Source: Cristatella mucedo
Taxonomy: Eukaryota > Bryozoa > Phylactolaemata > Cristatellidae
DNA length: 64,000 bases
Assembly (NCBI GenBank): GCA_009760855.2
Contig: WPIO01000025.1
Location: 3,847,001-3,911,000, forward strand
Direction of reading: 5' to 3'
Shown here: piece by piece, positions 48,036 through 60,680 of the stretch
How the letters are laid out: each line of letters starts with the position of its first letter
Numbering within the stretch: the first letter of the stretch is position 1
Made by a program: the position numbers and the translations under genes
The notes under the pieces: model-generated
What the model was told of the DNA's origin: nothing
What the model saw: only the letters and a program-made list of their open reading frames with translations
Database searches by the model: none

Positions 48036-49540
48036 TTGTTTTATTTATTTTATAATCGTTATAAGTATCCTACCTCGGAAGGAGGGGAGCTTGGAGTCTA
48101 TTTTTCGGCTAAGACTTACGGAGGGCATGCCCCAGCGACCAGTAGCAACTATTGTGAAAACGACCGGTTAAGTTATAACGTTCATAGTAATAACCACTGG
48201 TTAAGTTTGCGAGAAGAATGTAGAAGCAAAGAAGAAGCCGCGGCCGCTCGCTCGAACACCTGCAGGGGCTAGGTAGACATAATCAAGGTGCAAAAGCAAT
48301 AGGACTCGGGCAGGACCGTCTAAACGCGCCTACTCGACGCCTACAAAGAGTAATAGTAGAGTAGCAGCCGAAGGTGGGGGCGGCGCCCGGGCGCGCCATC
48401 GACCGGCCTTTCGGCGGAGGTGCGGCGCCTCTGCTCGCTAGCGATGGAGCTATTCCTATACCGATCGAGCGCTTCGTCATCGTTTGACAGTCTCGATTGG
48501 GCGTCTCGTTCTTCCGGATGCATTAGCACCAGCAGCAGCGCAACGACAAGTCGGCGCCGGGGCGATTTCGGCCGTCGGCTTAAGCTCGCAGACCGTCGTG
48601 ACATCACGGGGCCGCGACGGTAGCTTTCCGGCAACGGCGGCGCTACCTGGCCCTTCCCTCCCCCGGACCACCACTACCACCACCACCTACCCCGCCCTCC
48701 CGACTGCGACGTCATGCGAGCAGAAACGAGGCCGTATTCGCCTAGCCTAAGTACGACTCGCCTCAGCTATTGCGGTACAGCCCGCAAACGCGAACCGACC
48801 TATAGGGTCGAGGTCTCGAGGCCTCGTGACGAGTCTCGCGCAGCTTACGCGATGTAAAGCCGGGGGGGGGGGTGTGGCGAGCCCTCTTTCCTTTCTGCAA
48901 CGAGGTTTCTGCGGCGGCCGCTCGAAAGCGAGCCCGACGAGCCAATCGGCGCGATCGGTGGTAAGTAGGGGGAGTGTCTTTGCTGCCAACAAAAGCACCT
49001 TCGGATGCGGCGTGCTTTAGTGGCTCAGCCGAGCTGTTTCTTTGCTCTGCATGGTCCTCCTGGCTAGATTTACATCGCTTGGGCTGGTGACAGTCGTCCG
49101 CAACACAATCATTCGCTAGCTATGGAGAGAATGTAGCTATATTTGGTCAGCCGCATTATGAATGGGTCAACAGCGTGGAGGCAACAGCAGCTGCCGATTG
49201 GCAGTCTCCGCCAGCCCGAGGCGCTCCCGGAACGCGCTCAGTGAATAAGAGCCGGGTCATGCCGGGTCGCGCCGGGTCGCGCTGGAAGCGGCGTCTTAGG
49301 TTCTAACGCATTCGCGCTTTTTCTGGATCTTCCAGCAAGCGCCGCGGCACGTGATCGCACTTTTAGATTCAACAAAAGAATCCGGTCGTATTGGGTTACT
49401 TCGAAAAGTAAAGGTCGACTGACAAAAAAGAATGATATGGCGACCGAGATCAAGCCGCGGGGCGGCGACCGAGGAGATCTTGCAGTGGGCGATACAGAAT
49501 TACTTGCCTCTGGACTCAAACCCACGACCTTGGTCGTGAA
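48036..49540. other. CpG-rich region; no gene supported
   Basis: Overlapping ORFs on both strands at 48283-48998, a (G)10 run near 48862, and a CCACTACCACCACCACC patch. It could hold a promoter or CpG island, but no protein family is recognisable. Confidence 0.35.
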
Positions 49541-50029
49541 TAATAATAATAACACATTTGCACAGCGCCCACCGAGAACTCACTCTCTTTCTAGGCACTT
49601 TACATTTGCTGCAAAGGAAACACGACCGAATGGCTAGTGATAGTATGCTTATTGACAACAACCATGGTTAGAGGTGACATGCGCATGGTCAGCATGGAAA
49701 TGTGGTTAGTGGTAGCATGCACAGTGTCAGCACACATAATCACACAAAGGACGAATCACACGGACCTACTAAATGCTGCGACATATGCATGCATGTGTGG
49801 CTTTTTGTAAATGTCGCCAGTCGGAAATGAGTTCCGCATTTTGGGAGCATACGAACTAAAGGCGCGGTCTCTAAAGGAATTGAAGTTCGCACGAGGTGTA
49901 GGTAAACGATTCGATTCAGAAAAGCAGGTGGTACCATGCTAAGCGTGGTGGGAGAGCAGATCTGATAGGTAGGCTGGAGCCAAAGAATGAAGGGACCTGA
50001 AACTGAGTGACAAAACCTTTCTATTATTA

Positions 50030-50201
50030 TACTAGCTGATTTAACAGCGTCTTTTGTATAGCGACAGAAGAGCCTTGACGGCTATCACCACCGCTTGCAG
50101 TGGCAATTAAGGATTTCCCACAACAGGATTCGAACCCACGACCTCGGAACCGAGGTCGTGAACAGCAACCGCCGTACTAGTGTTCCATCGTGGCTCATCG
50201 T
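50030..50201 (-). mobile_element. SINE family B inside older L2
   Basis: CTGATTTAACAGCGTCTTTT tail complement, CAGGATTCGAACCCACGACC B-box complement, palindrome ACGACCTCGGAACCGAGGTCGT. Confidence 0.85.
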
Positions 50202-50415
50202 TTGAAGTATGTAAAGTCGATGCTTTGCTTTACAGGGAGCCGGTGCAGGTCGGCGAGAAGTGGTGTGATGTGGCAACTGTGACGCTCACGACAGACAAGC
50301 GTAGCTGCAGAGTTTTGCACCAGCTGTCAGGGCCTCATTGCACAGGACGGTAGACCAGCAAGCAGTGAGTTACTGAAGTCAAGACGGGATCTCATAAATG
50401 TGTGGAAAAAAATCC

Positions 50416-50580
50416 TAGCTGATTAAACAGCCTCGTTTGTATAGCGACAGATGAGCCTCTACGGCCATCACCCCGCCTGCAGCATCGATAAACGATCACC
50501 CACAGCAGGAATCGAACCCACGACCTCGGGAACGAGGTCGTGAAAGCAACCACCTTACCTAGTGTGCCATCACGGCTTAT
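50416..50580 (-). mobile_element. SINE family B inside older L2, second copy
   Basis: CTGATTAAACAGCCTCGTTT tail complement and CAGGAATCGAACCCACGACC B-box complement, with CACCTTACCTAGTGTGCCAT in the A-box region. Confidence 0.85.
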
Positions 50581-50919
50581 CCCTGTCTAAGCAAGCCCGA
50601 ATTTCAGCAACTTTATGTACCTGAAAGTAGGCAGATTTGACTGCGGAGCTGATGTGTTCGTCCAATGAAAGGTGACTTTGGAACAGGACACCGAGATTTC
50701 GTGCACATTCAACAGGAGATATGCTAAAAGAGCCGATTTGGGACGCTAGGTTGTCCAATTTACGAATCAAACTTGGTTTAGCCATAACTAGTAAGTTGGT
50801 TTTATAATCATTCAGTTTAAGAAAGTTTGCTGTCATCCGTGTGTGGATGGCATCAATACATGCAACAAGGGAGTTGAGAGAATTGGACATGCTGGAAGGC
50901 TAGAAGGGATCTAAGCAAA

Positions 50920-50993
50920 TAATAATAATAATAATAATTCACTTGATAAAGCGCCCTCAGAGAACTTAATATCTCTCTAGGCGCTTTACATTT
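50920..50993 (-). mobile_element. 74 bp insertion of the main-LINE 3' tail only
   Basis: (TAA)n plus the stem-loop tail, flanked by GCAAA at 50915-50919 and 50994-50998. The host LINE reads ATCTAAGCAAAGGCACAGCTG across the site when compared with copies A and C. Confidence 0.92.
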
Positions 50994-51164
50994 GCAAAGG
51001 CACAGCTGAGTGTCATCTGCATAGAAATGATAGCATTTTTGCCGTTACCCGGTGCAACAATCAATGTCATGGCTGGCTGTGAAGAGTGATCACCTTACCT
51101 CAAGGCTAAGACCCAGAGCAGTAAGTGTTTCGATGGCTTATTGATGGATCCGCTAAATTTAAAC

Positions 51165-53460
51165 AGCATTAAAACATTTTTTATAGCGCCACAGGAAAAC
51201 AAAACCTCTTTTCTAGGCCTTACGTATGCCGGAAAAGAAGCTAGTCAATTGGGTAGTGATGGCATGCACAATCTACAGGTACTTAAGCTTTCTTGAATGT
51301 CGTCAAATCAGAAGATGTCTTTTAGTCAGTCGCTAGAGGGTTCAAGGCTTTGGGAGTAGAGTGAACCGAAGGTACGGTCTTCTAGAGGTGTGTGGTGCGA
51401 TTTCTGACCTAATTAGAAAGGCTTTCAGATAGGTAGGCCGAAGAAAGAGATTTGAAGGGCCGTGACAGTGAGTGACAAAATATTTAGGTCTATGATTCTA
51501 TGATTGATGGGAGCCAGTGCAGCTCGTTGAAATATGGTATAATACGGCAACTGCGAGATCCAAGACAGAATTGTATAGCAGATAGCGCCCCAGCGAACTT
51601 GTCTTTTTTCCTGTGTGCTTTGTTTGCCGATGTACGATTGAGTGAGTGATATTAACCAGAAGTCTAATTAACCAGTGGCTGTGAATCTATTGCGAGCTCT
51701 TGCATGCTTGCCTAAGCAGGATACCTTGCATTTAATTAGCTGTTGGTCATTACTTCTCTTGCAGTGAGTTTTAAAGCTCCTAAATAGTGACTAGAGTTCT
51801 CTTCTGATGCTATATGAAGCATTATTATTAGTGCGAAAGGTCACCGTCAAGCAAGGCACTACTTTTACCTGTAGAAGCAAGAGGAGATATGCTGGCTGAG
51901 CCCATTTTGAGGGCTGCATTTTCCAATTTCCGAGTAAAACTAATTTCATCCATAATTAAGAAGTTAGTTTTATCGTCCTTAATTTGAGAAAGTTTTCCGC
52001 CACCCTAGTGTGACTATCACATATAGATAGATTGGGCAAGGAACTTGAGATAATTCGATAAGCTTGAAGGCAGTGAGGGATCAAAGAGTGGGTACAGACG
52101 TGTGGCGTTGAGATGAAAATGAAAGCTTGGGATTTTCTCGGCGATTCCGTCAGATGGAGAGAGAGAGTGCAAATGCGTAGAAGTGGATCCAGAGCGTCCA
52201 GGGCATCTAAAGCATCTAGTGGATCTAGAACAGGTCCCTCGGGTACCGAATGCTTTCACACGTTCACCGAATAGACCTTGCCGTTGAAATTTACTATCTG
52301 AATTCTCCCGTTGAGATGTGATCTAAAGAATTATAGCAGCAGAGCCACTGATGACCTTCTTCATGTCACCACTTGCTGGTCTACCGGCCTGCTCAATCAG
52401 GCGCTTACACGTAATGCAAAACTGTGGACTTACGCTTGTCTTTCTCGAGCGTCGCAGCCGCCACATCACACCGCTTCCCTTTGACATGCACGGGCTCCCA
52501 ATCAAGCAGCGCATCGACGTCAAGGTTTTGCCACTAACTTTTAGGCTCCTTCATTCTCCGGCTCTACCCTATTTATCAGAGCTTCTCCCCCACCAGAGTA
52601 GGCATCGTACCACCTACTTTTCTGACTCAAGAATTTTTCAGCTATACCTCGTATGAACCTCGCATCCTTTGAAGACCGGGCCTTAAGTTCGTATGCTTCC
52701 AAACCCTGGAATCCACTCTCGATCGAGGTCAAGACATCCCCTGATCTGACATTAAAAACGAAGCTAAAAACGTATTTTTCTATCGCAGCATTTTGTAGAT
52801 CCTTGTGATCCGTCCTTTATGTGTTTATTTGTGCTGACACTTTTAATGCTACCACTAACTATATTTTACATGCTGATCCACTGCTTGTCACCTCCAACCA
52901 TGTTATGCTTGTTTTCATTGAGCATGCTACCGCTACCCATTCGATCGTGCTTCCTTTACAGCATAAAGTAAAGTGCCTACAAAGAGATTAAGTTGGCTGA
53001 TGGTGTTAAAGAAATTTATTATCGTTATTATTATTATTATTGACTATTGATATAATTATTGTTCCTTTGCAGCAAATGTAAAGCGCCTATACAGAGATTG
53101 AGTTATCTGAGGGCGCTTTATCAAGTGTGTTGTTATTGTTTTTTTTATTATTGTTGTTTATCGAGCATGCCACAACTAACCATTCGATCGTGCTTCCTTT
53201 GCAGCAAATGTAAAGCGCCTAGAAAGAGATTGAGTTCTCTGAGGGCACTTTATCAAACGTATTAGTATTACTGTTATTAATATGCTCAGAGGAAATAATT
53301 GGGGGTCGAGAAGGACCAGGTGATCAATGTTGTCAAACGCTGCCGAGAGATTCAGCTGGGCTAGGAGAGTCAGCTTTCCTGAGAATGGCGCTATACGCTC
53401 ACAGTAGCATTGACTCAGTGGGTGATTTGCTGTAAAACTTTCCGGAAATTACTTGCTAGG
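51165..53460 (-). mobile_element. Old, heavily decayed L2 copy (interrupted)
   Basis: Tail TATAGCGCCACAGGAAAACA... at 51180; LINE sequence to about 51560 and again at 51835-52330 (similar to 43700-44110); and a last piece at 53310-53460 whose minus reading gives LAQLNLSAAFDNIDHLVLLD. Between them lies a plus-strand L2 insertion (52340-53280). Confidence 0.7.
52340..53280 (+). mobile_element. Plus-strand L2 fragment with two extra 3' tails
   Basis: Frame at 52351-52656: LAGLPACSIRRLHVMQNCG, RRSRHITPLPFDMHGLPIKQ, RIDVKVLPLTFRLLHS. The tail follows near 52975-53040, and two further complete stem-loop tails at 53075-53125 and 53200-53255 (AAAGCGCCTAGAAAGAGATT). Confidence 0.75.
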
Positions 53461-54837
53461 CTTCAAGCTTTGAAATAAGAGCAAAGATAGAATTCCTCTC
53501 GGTTTGTCCAACTGCTGAGTGTACTCTTGCCCTGTGCATGCCATTTGGGTTGGCTTGGCTCCAAACCAAGCAGACGGAATCATTCATGGAGATTTCTCCT
53601 GTGGCGGACCATCGGATTCCAGCGTTTAATGTGTTGACCTTGAGCCTAATTAACACGCTGACGAATGTTTTGTCTTTTGCCTTTTGCGGGGATCAATGAT
53701 TACTCACAAAACCAACCCAAATGCGTAAATTGCTAAGCTTTGCAACAACCTTGCCATGCCCTTGGAAGTAAACTCTTGAACTATTAACAGTAAGCATTAC
53801 CAAATTAATTTGTCATGAAAATCATATACCTGCTAGAGAATTTTCATAAGGAATTTTGCAGACTTATTTTTGTAATATTTATTTGTCATTTCACATTTGC
53901 TTCCTATCAAAGAAGCTAGAAGAAGCACCGTGGACTTTAACCGTGCCTTTCTTGGCATTCCCTTCAATCGGTGTTTGTTTGTGTATCCGCTCTATGATTA
54001 GTCCCACGCTGCATGCGTATCTTATTTTCAAAAGACATGTATATCTGTACTTACGCTTAGAGAGCGGCTCTGCAGTTGCCATGACATTCTGAGTTGACTT
54101 TGTAGTGAACATGTACGGGTGATTGCTGAAAGTGAGCGCACGGCAAGGAGCTGAGGAAACCGGGAGTAACAAATTTGATTCTGTGTAAACTAGACCAGTT
54201 GCGCACACTTCCGATGCGACGATATTTCTACAGCGGCACACCATGTCTATATTTCTATTTTGCAAACTCGTCTAATCCGTACAAAACAGGTCGGTTAAAA
54301 TAATTTGGCACACAAACAGAATCATCGACGATAGAAGGAGAGCAGCTGTTTCACAAGCAGGCAATCCGATTTTTTTCAGTCAATACCAGCGACAATACTC
54401 AGGCGGCAGCTTTCGAACCGCAAGACTCTAGCAGCACTCGCCCGCGCGCGCACGTCCACGGGATGACGGCTCAGGCGGCGGCGGGCTCAGACGTTTCCCG
54501 TACGGGATTGGTTAGCCGAAGCGGGTTATCGAGCGTCACGTGACGAGCTTCACCAAGTCGCTCGGGTGAGGAGAGTTTTGGTCTGCGCGACCTACCTGAG
54601 GACGTTGAGTCCACTCGACTCATTGAGGAGTTGTCACCCTCACCGCGCTCGGGCGAAAGCCGGCCTCGATCGGTTCGTTTATCACCACCGTGCCTGGGCG
54701 ACAGTCGCGACAGCGGCGTCTAGTCTTTGAGTATTGGGTGCCCTGTAAATTCGCATTTTCTGATTGATTCTGAGCTGTACGAATGCGGATCAGAGCGACG
54801 CATTAGCCGGTGGCGGGTACAAACGAGGAATATAAGC
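53461..54837. other. No gene supported
   Basis: Mixed sequence, becoming CpG-rich at 54400-54720 (GCCCGCGCGCGCACG). No recognised ORF. Confidence 0.4.
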
Positions 54838-55986
54838 GTGGCCCGTTTTAAGCGACGCTTTCTAAACGCGGTCCCATTTGAGAGTTCGCCTACGGTTAAA
54901 CGTGCGCCAGCACACTTTGGCAAGGCATCGGGCAGCATACCGCAAGGTCGCGCAAGATGCGTGCCATTCTCATGCATAAACATTGTTGATGGCCACCTTA
55001 ACGGCAGGTTGGCCCGGACGGCATTCTAGGCTGTGCGGATGCCAGGCTGCTGCCAGCTCTATGGCTAACCTCTTTGTGACATTTTGGAATCACAGCAGCA
55101 GTAGCATTCGAACTATAGCTCAACGAGGCTAATGCGTGAAAATCAGTGCACTTTATTGGGATAAATGTAAAGGCTTTAAAGGCTCAAGCACGTTTTATTG
55201 GCACTTTTGCAGGGTAATTCGGCGTTCCATCGCTGCGTACGGTGTCGTAGGCAGGCCCTTGGGTGTCTTAATTTTTCAAGTTGCTTTTCAAGCTGCAGTT
55301 CAATTTCTATTCAATCGTTAAGACTGGTGAATCAGCAATAACTAGGTCAGCTCCGGTATATTTTACATTTAACAATTGTAACAAAAATATGCTAGACTGG
55401 TTCAGCTTCGTGTGCTTTCTACCTGCATTGGCTGCTGCGCCCAGTGTTATTCAGCTACAGCGTCCTACTGCAATCGAAGCTAGCAACAGGTGGCCTGAAA
55501 AGATCATCGAATTCTACTTGCAGTTAGCAACAAAACAAAAATCCAACGCTCTGCGAAGAAAATCCACGAGCCGTTCCGGAATCTGCGAATGGAGCGCTGA
55601 TTTTTCTCAAAGAAAGATTCCGTGTAGATTTTTGTTTACGGCTTTCGAACCGCTCTGGATAAACAACCCAGTCAAGTTCAGCTTTTTCTCGGATTGCCTC
55701 GCTAAGCTTCAGTCCGATTGCTGTTGCTGCTATTACTCCAAGTTTTCGCCGAGGTTAGCCACAGAGCTGGCAGAAGTTTGGCACTCGCGCCAACGGAGTA
55801 TGCCGTCCGGGCCAACCTGCCGTTAAGGTGGCCATCAACAATGTTTATGCAGGAGAATGGCACGCATCTTGCGCGACCTTGCGGTATGCTGCCCGATGCC
55901 TTGCCAAAGTGTGCTAGCGCACGTTTAACTGTAGGCGAACTCTCAGATGGGACCGCATTTAGAAAGTATCGTTTGAAACGGGCCAC
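54838..55986. repeat. Long inverted repeat, about 235 bp arms, 678 bp spacer
   Basis: Left arm 54838-55072, right arm 55751-55986, reverse-complementary with moderate divergence. Both arms encode ENGTHLARPCGMLPDALPKC when read on opposite strands. It may be the ends of a decayed DNA transposon or a fold-back element; no transposase seen in the spacer. Confidence 0.8.
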
Positions 55987-56454
55987 CATGTTGCTCTTTG
56001 CGTCGCTAACACCTGGCACCTCGCTTCGATGCCCTGCGTTTTATGATCTTGCGATCGGCGGCCTTAATTGACCAAACTAGCACCCTGAGAGAAAGCTAAA
56101 TCTCTTCCCTAACCGCTCTCCATATGATTGAAAGGAAGCGTGCCAGCTCGTGCCTCTCCACTTCGTTCCCTGGATGCTTCAATAGCAGCCCAGCCATGTT
56201 TACTAATCGTTTGATCCAGCGTTATCCTCTCAGTTAGCTGAGGAGGTGTCGAGCCGCTGCCGCGGCCTCGAGGGTAATTGTAAAAAACGTTAGCTTGTAT
56301 ACACGATTTAAATGGGCCAACCCAGGGCTAAATTTCTTATATTTAAATGCTTATCTCACAGCAATCTAGCGTCCATGGAGACCTTGGCGTTTTCATAGTT
56401 CGGCTAGACAGATCATTTTCTAATAACTGGGTACTATCGCGAATTTTGGCAATG
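55987..56454. other. No gene recognised
   Basis: Unique mixed sequence. Confidence 0.4.
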
Positions 56455-56820
56455 CCGTCACCATGGCAGCTAACGGGGCAAGCCAATTTTCTGGGATTAT
56501 CTGCTATCTCCCTCGGTCAATTTATCAAAAGCCGAGCCATTATCTAAGAAAGAAATTCGATGTCAATCACCTGATGAAAGCCTCTCTACATCATCAGCGA
56601 CTAAATCGAATCAGGCCGGATTTCATCTGTACTCAAACGCTTACTTTTAAGCAGACGCTTTCGTCATCCTCATCTTAACCAGAAAAGTTTGACCAGTTTA
56701 TCCAGGACCTGATGTCTGCAGTATGAGAATGTTGTTGCTGTCGATGCAAACACTTTATTCCACCAACATGTATAGTTGTTTGTCGTCAATAGAAAATAAA
56801 GCCAGTGTCATTTTCGAAGG
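56455..56820 (+). repeat. Diverged direct repeat, copy 1 (about 360 bp)
   Basis: CTATCTCCCTCGGTCAATTT...ATAAAGCCAGTGTCA resembles 58632-58985 throughout, with small indels. A decayed frame reads LMKASLHHQRLNRIRPDFIC. Confidence 0.75.
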
Positions 56821-58631
56821 CTCACTGCTCAGAATGAAACAGTCTGTAACAGGGTTTCCTGTCCCGGCGTAATCAGACAGTTACTCGTAAGGTGAAACTC
56901 ATGGTAAAACTTTGCTCGATGCTCGATGGTTCTAGATCCATCCCCTCGAGGCATCTTCTGTTGCCGAAAGGGCTACCTCATTGTTGTAGGTGCACGAAGT
57001 CAGGAACTAACAAGTTTTAAAGTAATATCTGAGGCCTGTAAATGACTTTCTAGAGCTTAATGCAGGCTTCATGAGTGGCAAGGGGACTGAAAGTTCAATT
57101 ATAACTCATTGCAATACTTTTTTGAAACTTCAGTTATTATGTTAAACCATGCCAATCACATTTGTGGTGGCATTTTCTGATAATGCAAATTTCTACTTAA
57201 TCAAAGAGGACTTCCTTAAGCTATCCGATTCTTAACAAAGCCTACTTGCATCGCATTTAAAAGTCGACTTCTTAGTCACCTCACATTCATATGCTGCTGA
57301 CTGAGCATCCCAGCCATTTACCGCCAGAGGCCGCTTCAGCTTCAAGGGCAGCTTGACAATAGCGCTCATGGAAAAGACGCTGTCTCTTGCCAAGAAACAC
57401 GGCGACAATTGACTCGACGCTACAACTCGCGAGGCTATCTCAGTACTTTACAGAGTCTGTTCCTTGTAGGGAAAATTCCCGTGACATGTCTTTCAGAGAG
57501 AGACGTCTCTCGTCATCCAGCGAAACAGGCTTCCGGAGATTTCAGATTCAAAAAAGAGTACACTTACCGTAGCATGAGCTCTTCACATGTTTTTACTATA
57601 GCTAGCATCCGTGAAAGCTCCCGGTGGCATATATCTAAAGATATAGGTAAGGATGTCAACCGCCTCTGGCTCCTTTGACCTGATACAAAGGGGTATGTCG
57701 GATGGCAAGTCGGCAATCATGACCTGCACCCTACCGATGATTTGCCGCCTTGAGTAAGGATAAGACCACGCCCCTTCTTGGCTCAATAGTGGCTACTATA
57801 CTGAGCTTATTTGCTGTCATGGTCCAATGCAGCAGGTCTAGCATCCACGAAAAGAAAGATGGGAGATAGTTCACAGATGGCTATTATTTGTTCTCAATCT
57901 AGCTATACATATCTGAAGGTTCGATTAGTTTTTGGGATCGAGATTTAGTGCGATAGGGCCACGCTTTCTGATGATTCCCGATCTTGCCCCACTTAAGTAT
58001 TTCTGGATGGAATCGTTGTCCGCCACGACTTGGTGGACTAGAAAGATAGGTTTCTCAGATCCCTAGGATGCAAATAATAAGCAGTTCCACACAGCCACCC
58101 AAGACAGTGGGGGTAGATCTTTCGTCTAAAGAGCACGTGTGCACTTGAAATCTCTGCTTTAAAGCCAACAGCATTCCAGCTTCCCCCAGACCTTTGAGGT
58201 CATCTTGAATGTTAAACACTTCCAGATTTCGTACTGTCCCTGCGGTTCGGCTAAAGGCGGTAGTGATTTAATGCAGACACTGCCACAAACACAATTTATT
58301 AAAAATTATTTCCTGAACGTCCACCTAGTACAAAGAATCAATCGTAGAACTCAATACGAGGCGAAGGCAGTATGCACTATACGAAGGACGAAAACTTCTA
58401 CACATGAATGCAAAATGACAAGATAATTCTTCTGTTCAGCACACAAATGCTCAACAGTCGTGACCACTGTAATACTAGATCACTATTCCTTATCCGTTAA
58501 GTTGGAACTGAGAACCTTCCACTACGTAGATTGCGAGAAATACAGTGAGTGCATCAAAGAATAGTACTACCTCATAAGCCCAGGAATGGATCGTGCTAAT
58601 AAGATTGTGAGAGCTTTTGTTGGTATGACGA
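56821..58631. other. No gene or repeat recognised
   Basis: Scattered short ORFs only. Confidence 0.4.
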
Positions 58632-58985
58632 CTTACAATTTTCCAGAACTATCTGCTATTCCCTCGGTCAATTGACCAAAAGCCAAGCCGTCATTGAAGA
58701 AATTAGGTGCCGATCACCCGACGAAAGCCCACCTGTATCATCAGCCACCGAATGAAATCAGGCCTGATATGATCTGTACTCGAGAGCTTACTTGTACGCA
58801 GAGGCTCGCGTCATCCTCATTTCAACTAGAAAAATTTAACCGATATCCAGGACCTGACGTCTACAAGGCGACAGTTCTGCTGCTGCTGTCGACACAAGCT
58901 TTTGATTTTAACAACAGCAATAGATCAGTGTCGTGGGCGTAGAAATAAAGCCCGTGTCACGGGACTGCGAAATAGACACTAGCGA
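58632..58985 (+). repeat. Diverged direct repeat, copy 2 (about 350 bp)
   Basis: The best open frame (58694-58942) reads KKLGADHPTKAHLYHQPPNE then IRPDMICTRELTC. Ends with AAATAAAGCCCGTGTCACG, like copy 1, possibly a shared polyadenylation-type end. Confidence 0.75.
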
Positions 58986-60044
58986 AAGAGCTCTCACTCA
59001 CTCGCAGGCTGCTCTCACATTTTGGCCACACTTGATTGGCCTTACAGCTGCTGCTAGCTTGCGACTTTCCTTAATGCACTTCGAAGTTATGTAAGTGTAT
59101 GTTATAGTTATAAGTGGGCGTTTATTCCAGGACACTGGCTTTAAGTATCAATTCCTGAGGTGGTTACCGGGGTGGGGGATTATTTGTACACTATTATTTA
59201 TTATTATTATTACACTTATTATTACACTTATTATTTGTACACTTTCAGTAGGTGCTAACTGAGCTGCTAAGTAACGAAGCTATTCGCACACCCCCGTGCG
59301 TATTTGGTAGCTTAGAGCTCAGAGCCCCTTATTTACTAAAGGGAATAGAGGAATCTGCCAAAGAAAAGCTGGTGCTGACGACTGTAAACAAAATCCAGTC
59401 ATGCAGCCGGCAGGCCTTCACAGGCCATTCGTCATTGTACTAATAGATCTTCGTAGACCATTCGTCAAACTGACCAGTTGAGTCGCCGAGGCAGGTCACC
59501 ATCCCCAACCAAAAGACTCGGCGAAAGAGCAGCTGAAAGAGGTGACTGGCTCAGAGGCTTATCAGTTGACTAACTCAACGACCTTGGCTGCTGACTGAGC
59601 CCCCTGATCTTGCTTAGATCGGCGCAGACAGGCACCACCGACTGAGCGCATTCGGAATATCTGGACCTTAAGTGCCGGGCTCAAGCTTGAACGACCATCA
59701 GAAAACTCCTCGTCATTAGCGGAGCTGCCCGGTTGTATCTCGGTCAACTGGAATTACTCTAGTCAAAATTCACAAGCAATTCACAAGCAGCAGGCTAGAA
59801 TGCTGAGCACTTCCTCATTGGAGCTCATGGATTGTTCAGGATTCGAGAATATAAAAGGACAGAACTGCAAGCTCTGCACTACAGCTGAGCATGTAACCAT
59901 CTCGCAAGGGACTGATGCCGGACGCGTGCTAAGTGGTGGGCAAGTGAGCTTTTTGTGTCGGGACAGAGTAAACGTTTTGATTTGCAAACGTTTGCGGTTC
60001 AGCTGAACTGCACATAGCCCATTCAGGGGGGTGAAATGATTCTG
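58986..60044. other. No gene supported; small ATT repeats
   Basis: TTATTATTACAC-type repeats at about 59193-59240; otherwise unique. Confidence 0.4.
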
Positions 60045-60078
60045 GGCATGATCTCGAAAATCCTTTCGAGATCATGCC
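60045..60078. repeat. Perfect inverted repeat, 15 bp arms, 4 nt loop
   Basis: GGCATGATCTCGAAA, loop ATCC, then the exact reverse complement (60064-60078). Confidence 0.93.
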
Positions 60079-60506
60079 TTCAGTTTCCGCGCACTCGACG
60101 CATGGACCATGTCATCGGATGACATTAAAACATTTCCTGCCTTGATGACATTTAAAACGAAACTGTTAACTCTACCTTGTCGCCAAAGTATTTGCTCGCT
60201 CTTGTGAAGTGCCCATCACGCGCCTATGTCTGCTTCCGTTGTTCATTTATTATCACCAATCAGTTTGTATGTTTCCTTCTATGCCTATTTGAAGTGCCTA
60301 AAAAATATTTAGTTCTCTATTGGTCACTAGAACCAGATAAATTGAGTCTGTGGGAAAAACAAATTCTGCGAAAAATGTGAGCAAGCAAGGCCAAAATCTC
60401 AGCAGAAAAAATCAAAACATGTGCACAAAACTCAGTAATCTGCGCAAAATCGTCGTGGGGTTAAGCACATTGAATTTTAGTTATAATTGATTACATGAAG
60501 AAGTCA

Positions 60507-60680
60507 AAAATAAAATTCATTATATAGCCCCTTACGAGTACTCGATCTTTATTCACGAGCTTCACATGTGCCACAGAGCTCGAGCCCACGACCTCTGTCA
60601 CCAACTGCATTCACCTTGATCCCGGTTATTAAAGTGGATCATCTGAACCATTGGGCAAAGCCAGCCAGACGCAGTCTACC
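60507..60680 (-). mobile_element. SINE family A, diverged
   Basis: ATTCATTATATAGCCCCTTA tail complement, CTTCACATGTGCCACAGAGC and CTCGAGCCCACGACCTC B-box complement. Confidence 0.7.

Larger units (their letters stand above)
49545..51060 (-). mobile_element. Older L2 copy with three nested insertions
   Basis: 3' tail at 49545-49620. LINE sequence continues to about 50025, then a SINE B (50030-50201), more LINE, a SINE B (50416-50580), LINE frames at 50583-50919 (FLKLNDYKTNLLVMAKPSLI, ECARNLGVLFQSHLSLDEHI), then a 74 bp LINE tail insert (50920-50993) and LINE to 51060. It keeps the region deleted in copies A/C. Confidence 0.85.

Noticed and set aside
48341..48998. CpG-rich overlapping ORFs as a host gene
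   Set aside because: Open frames on both strands are expected from GC-rich sequence; no domain, splice pattern or homology is visible.
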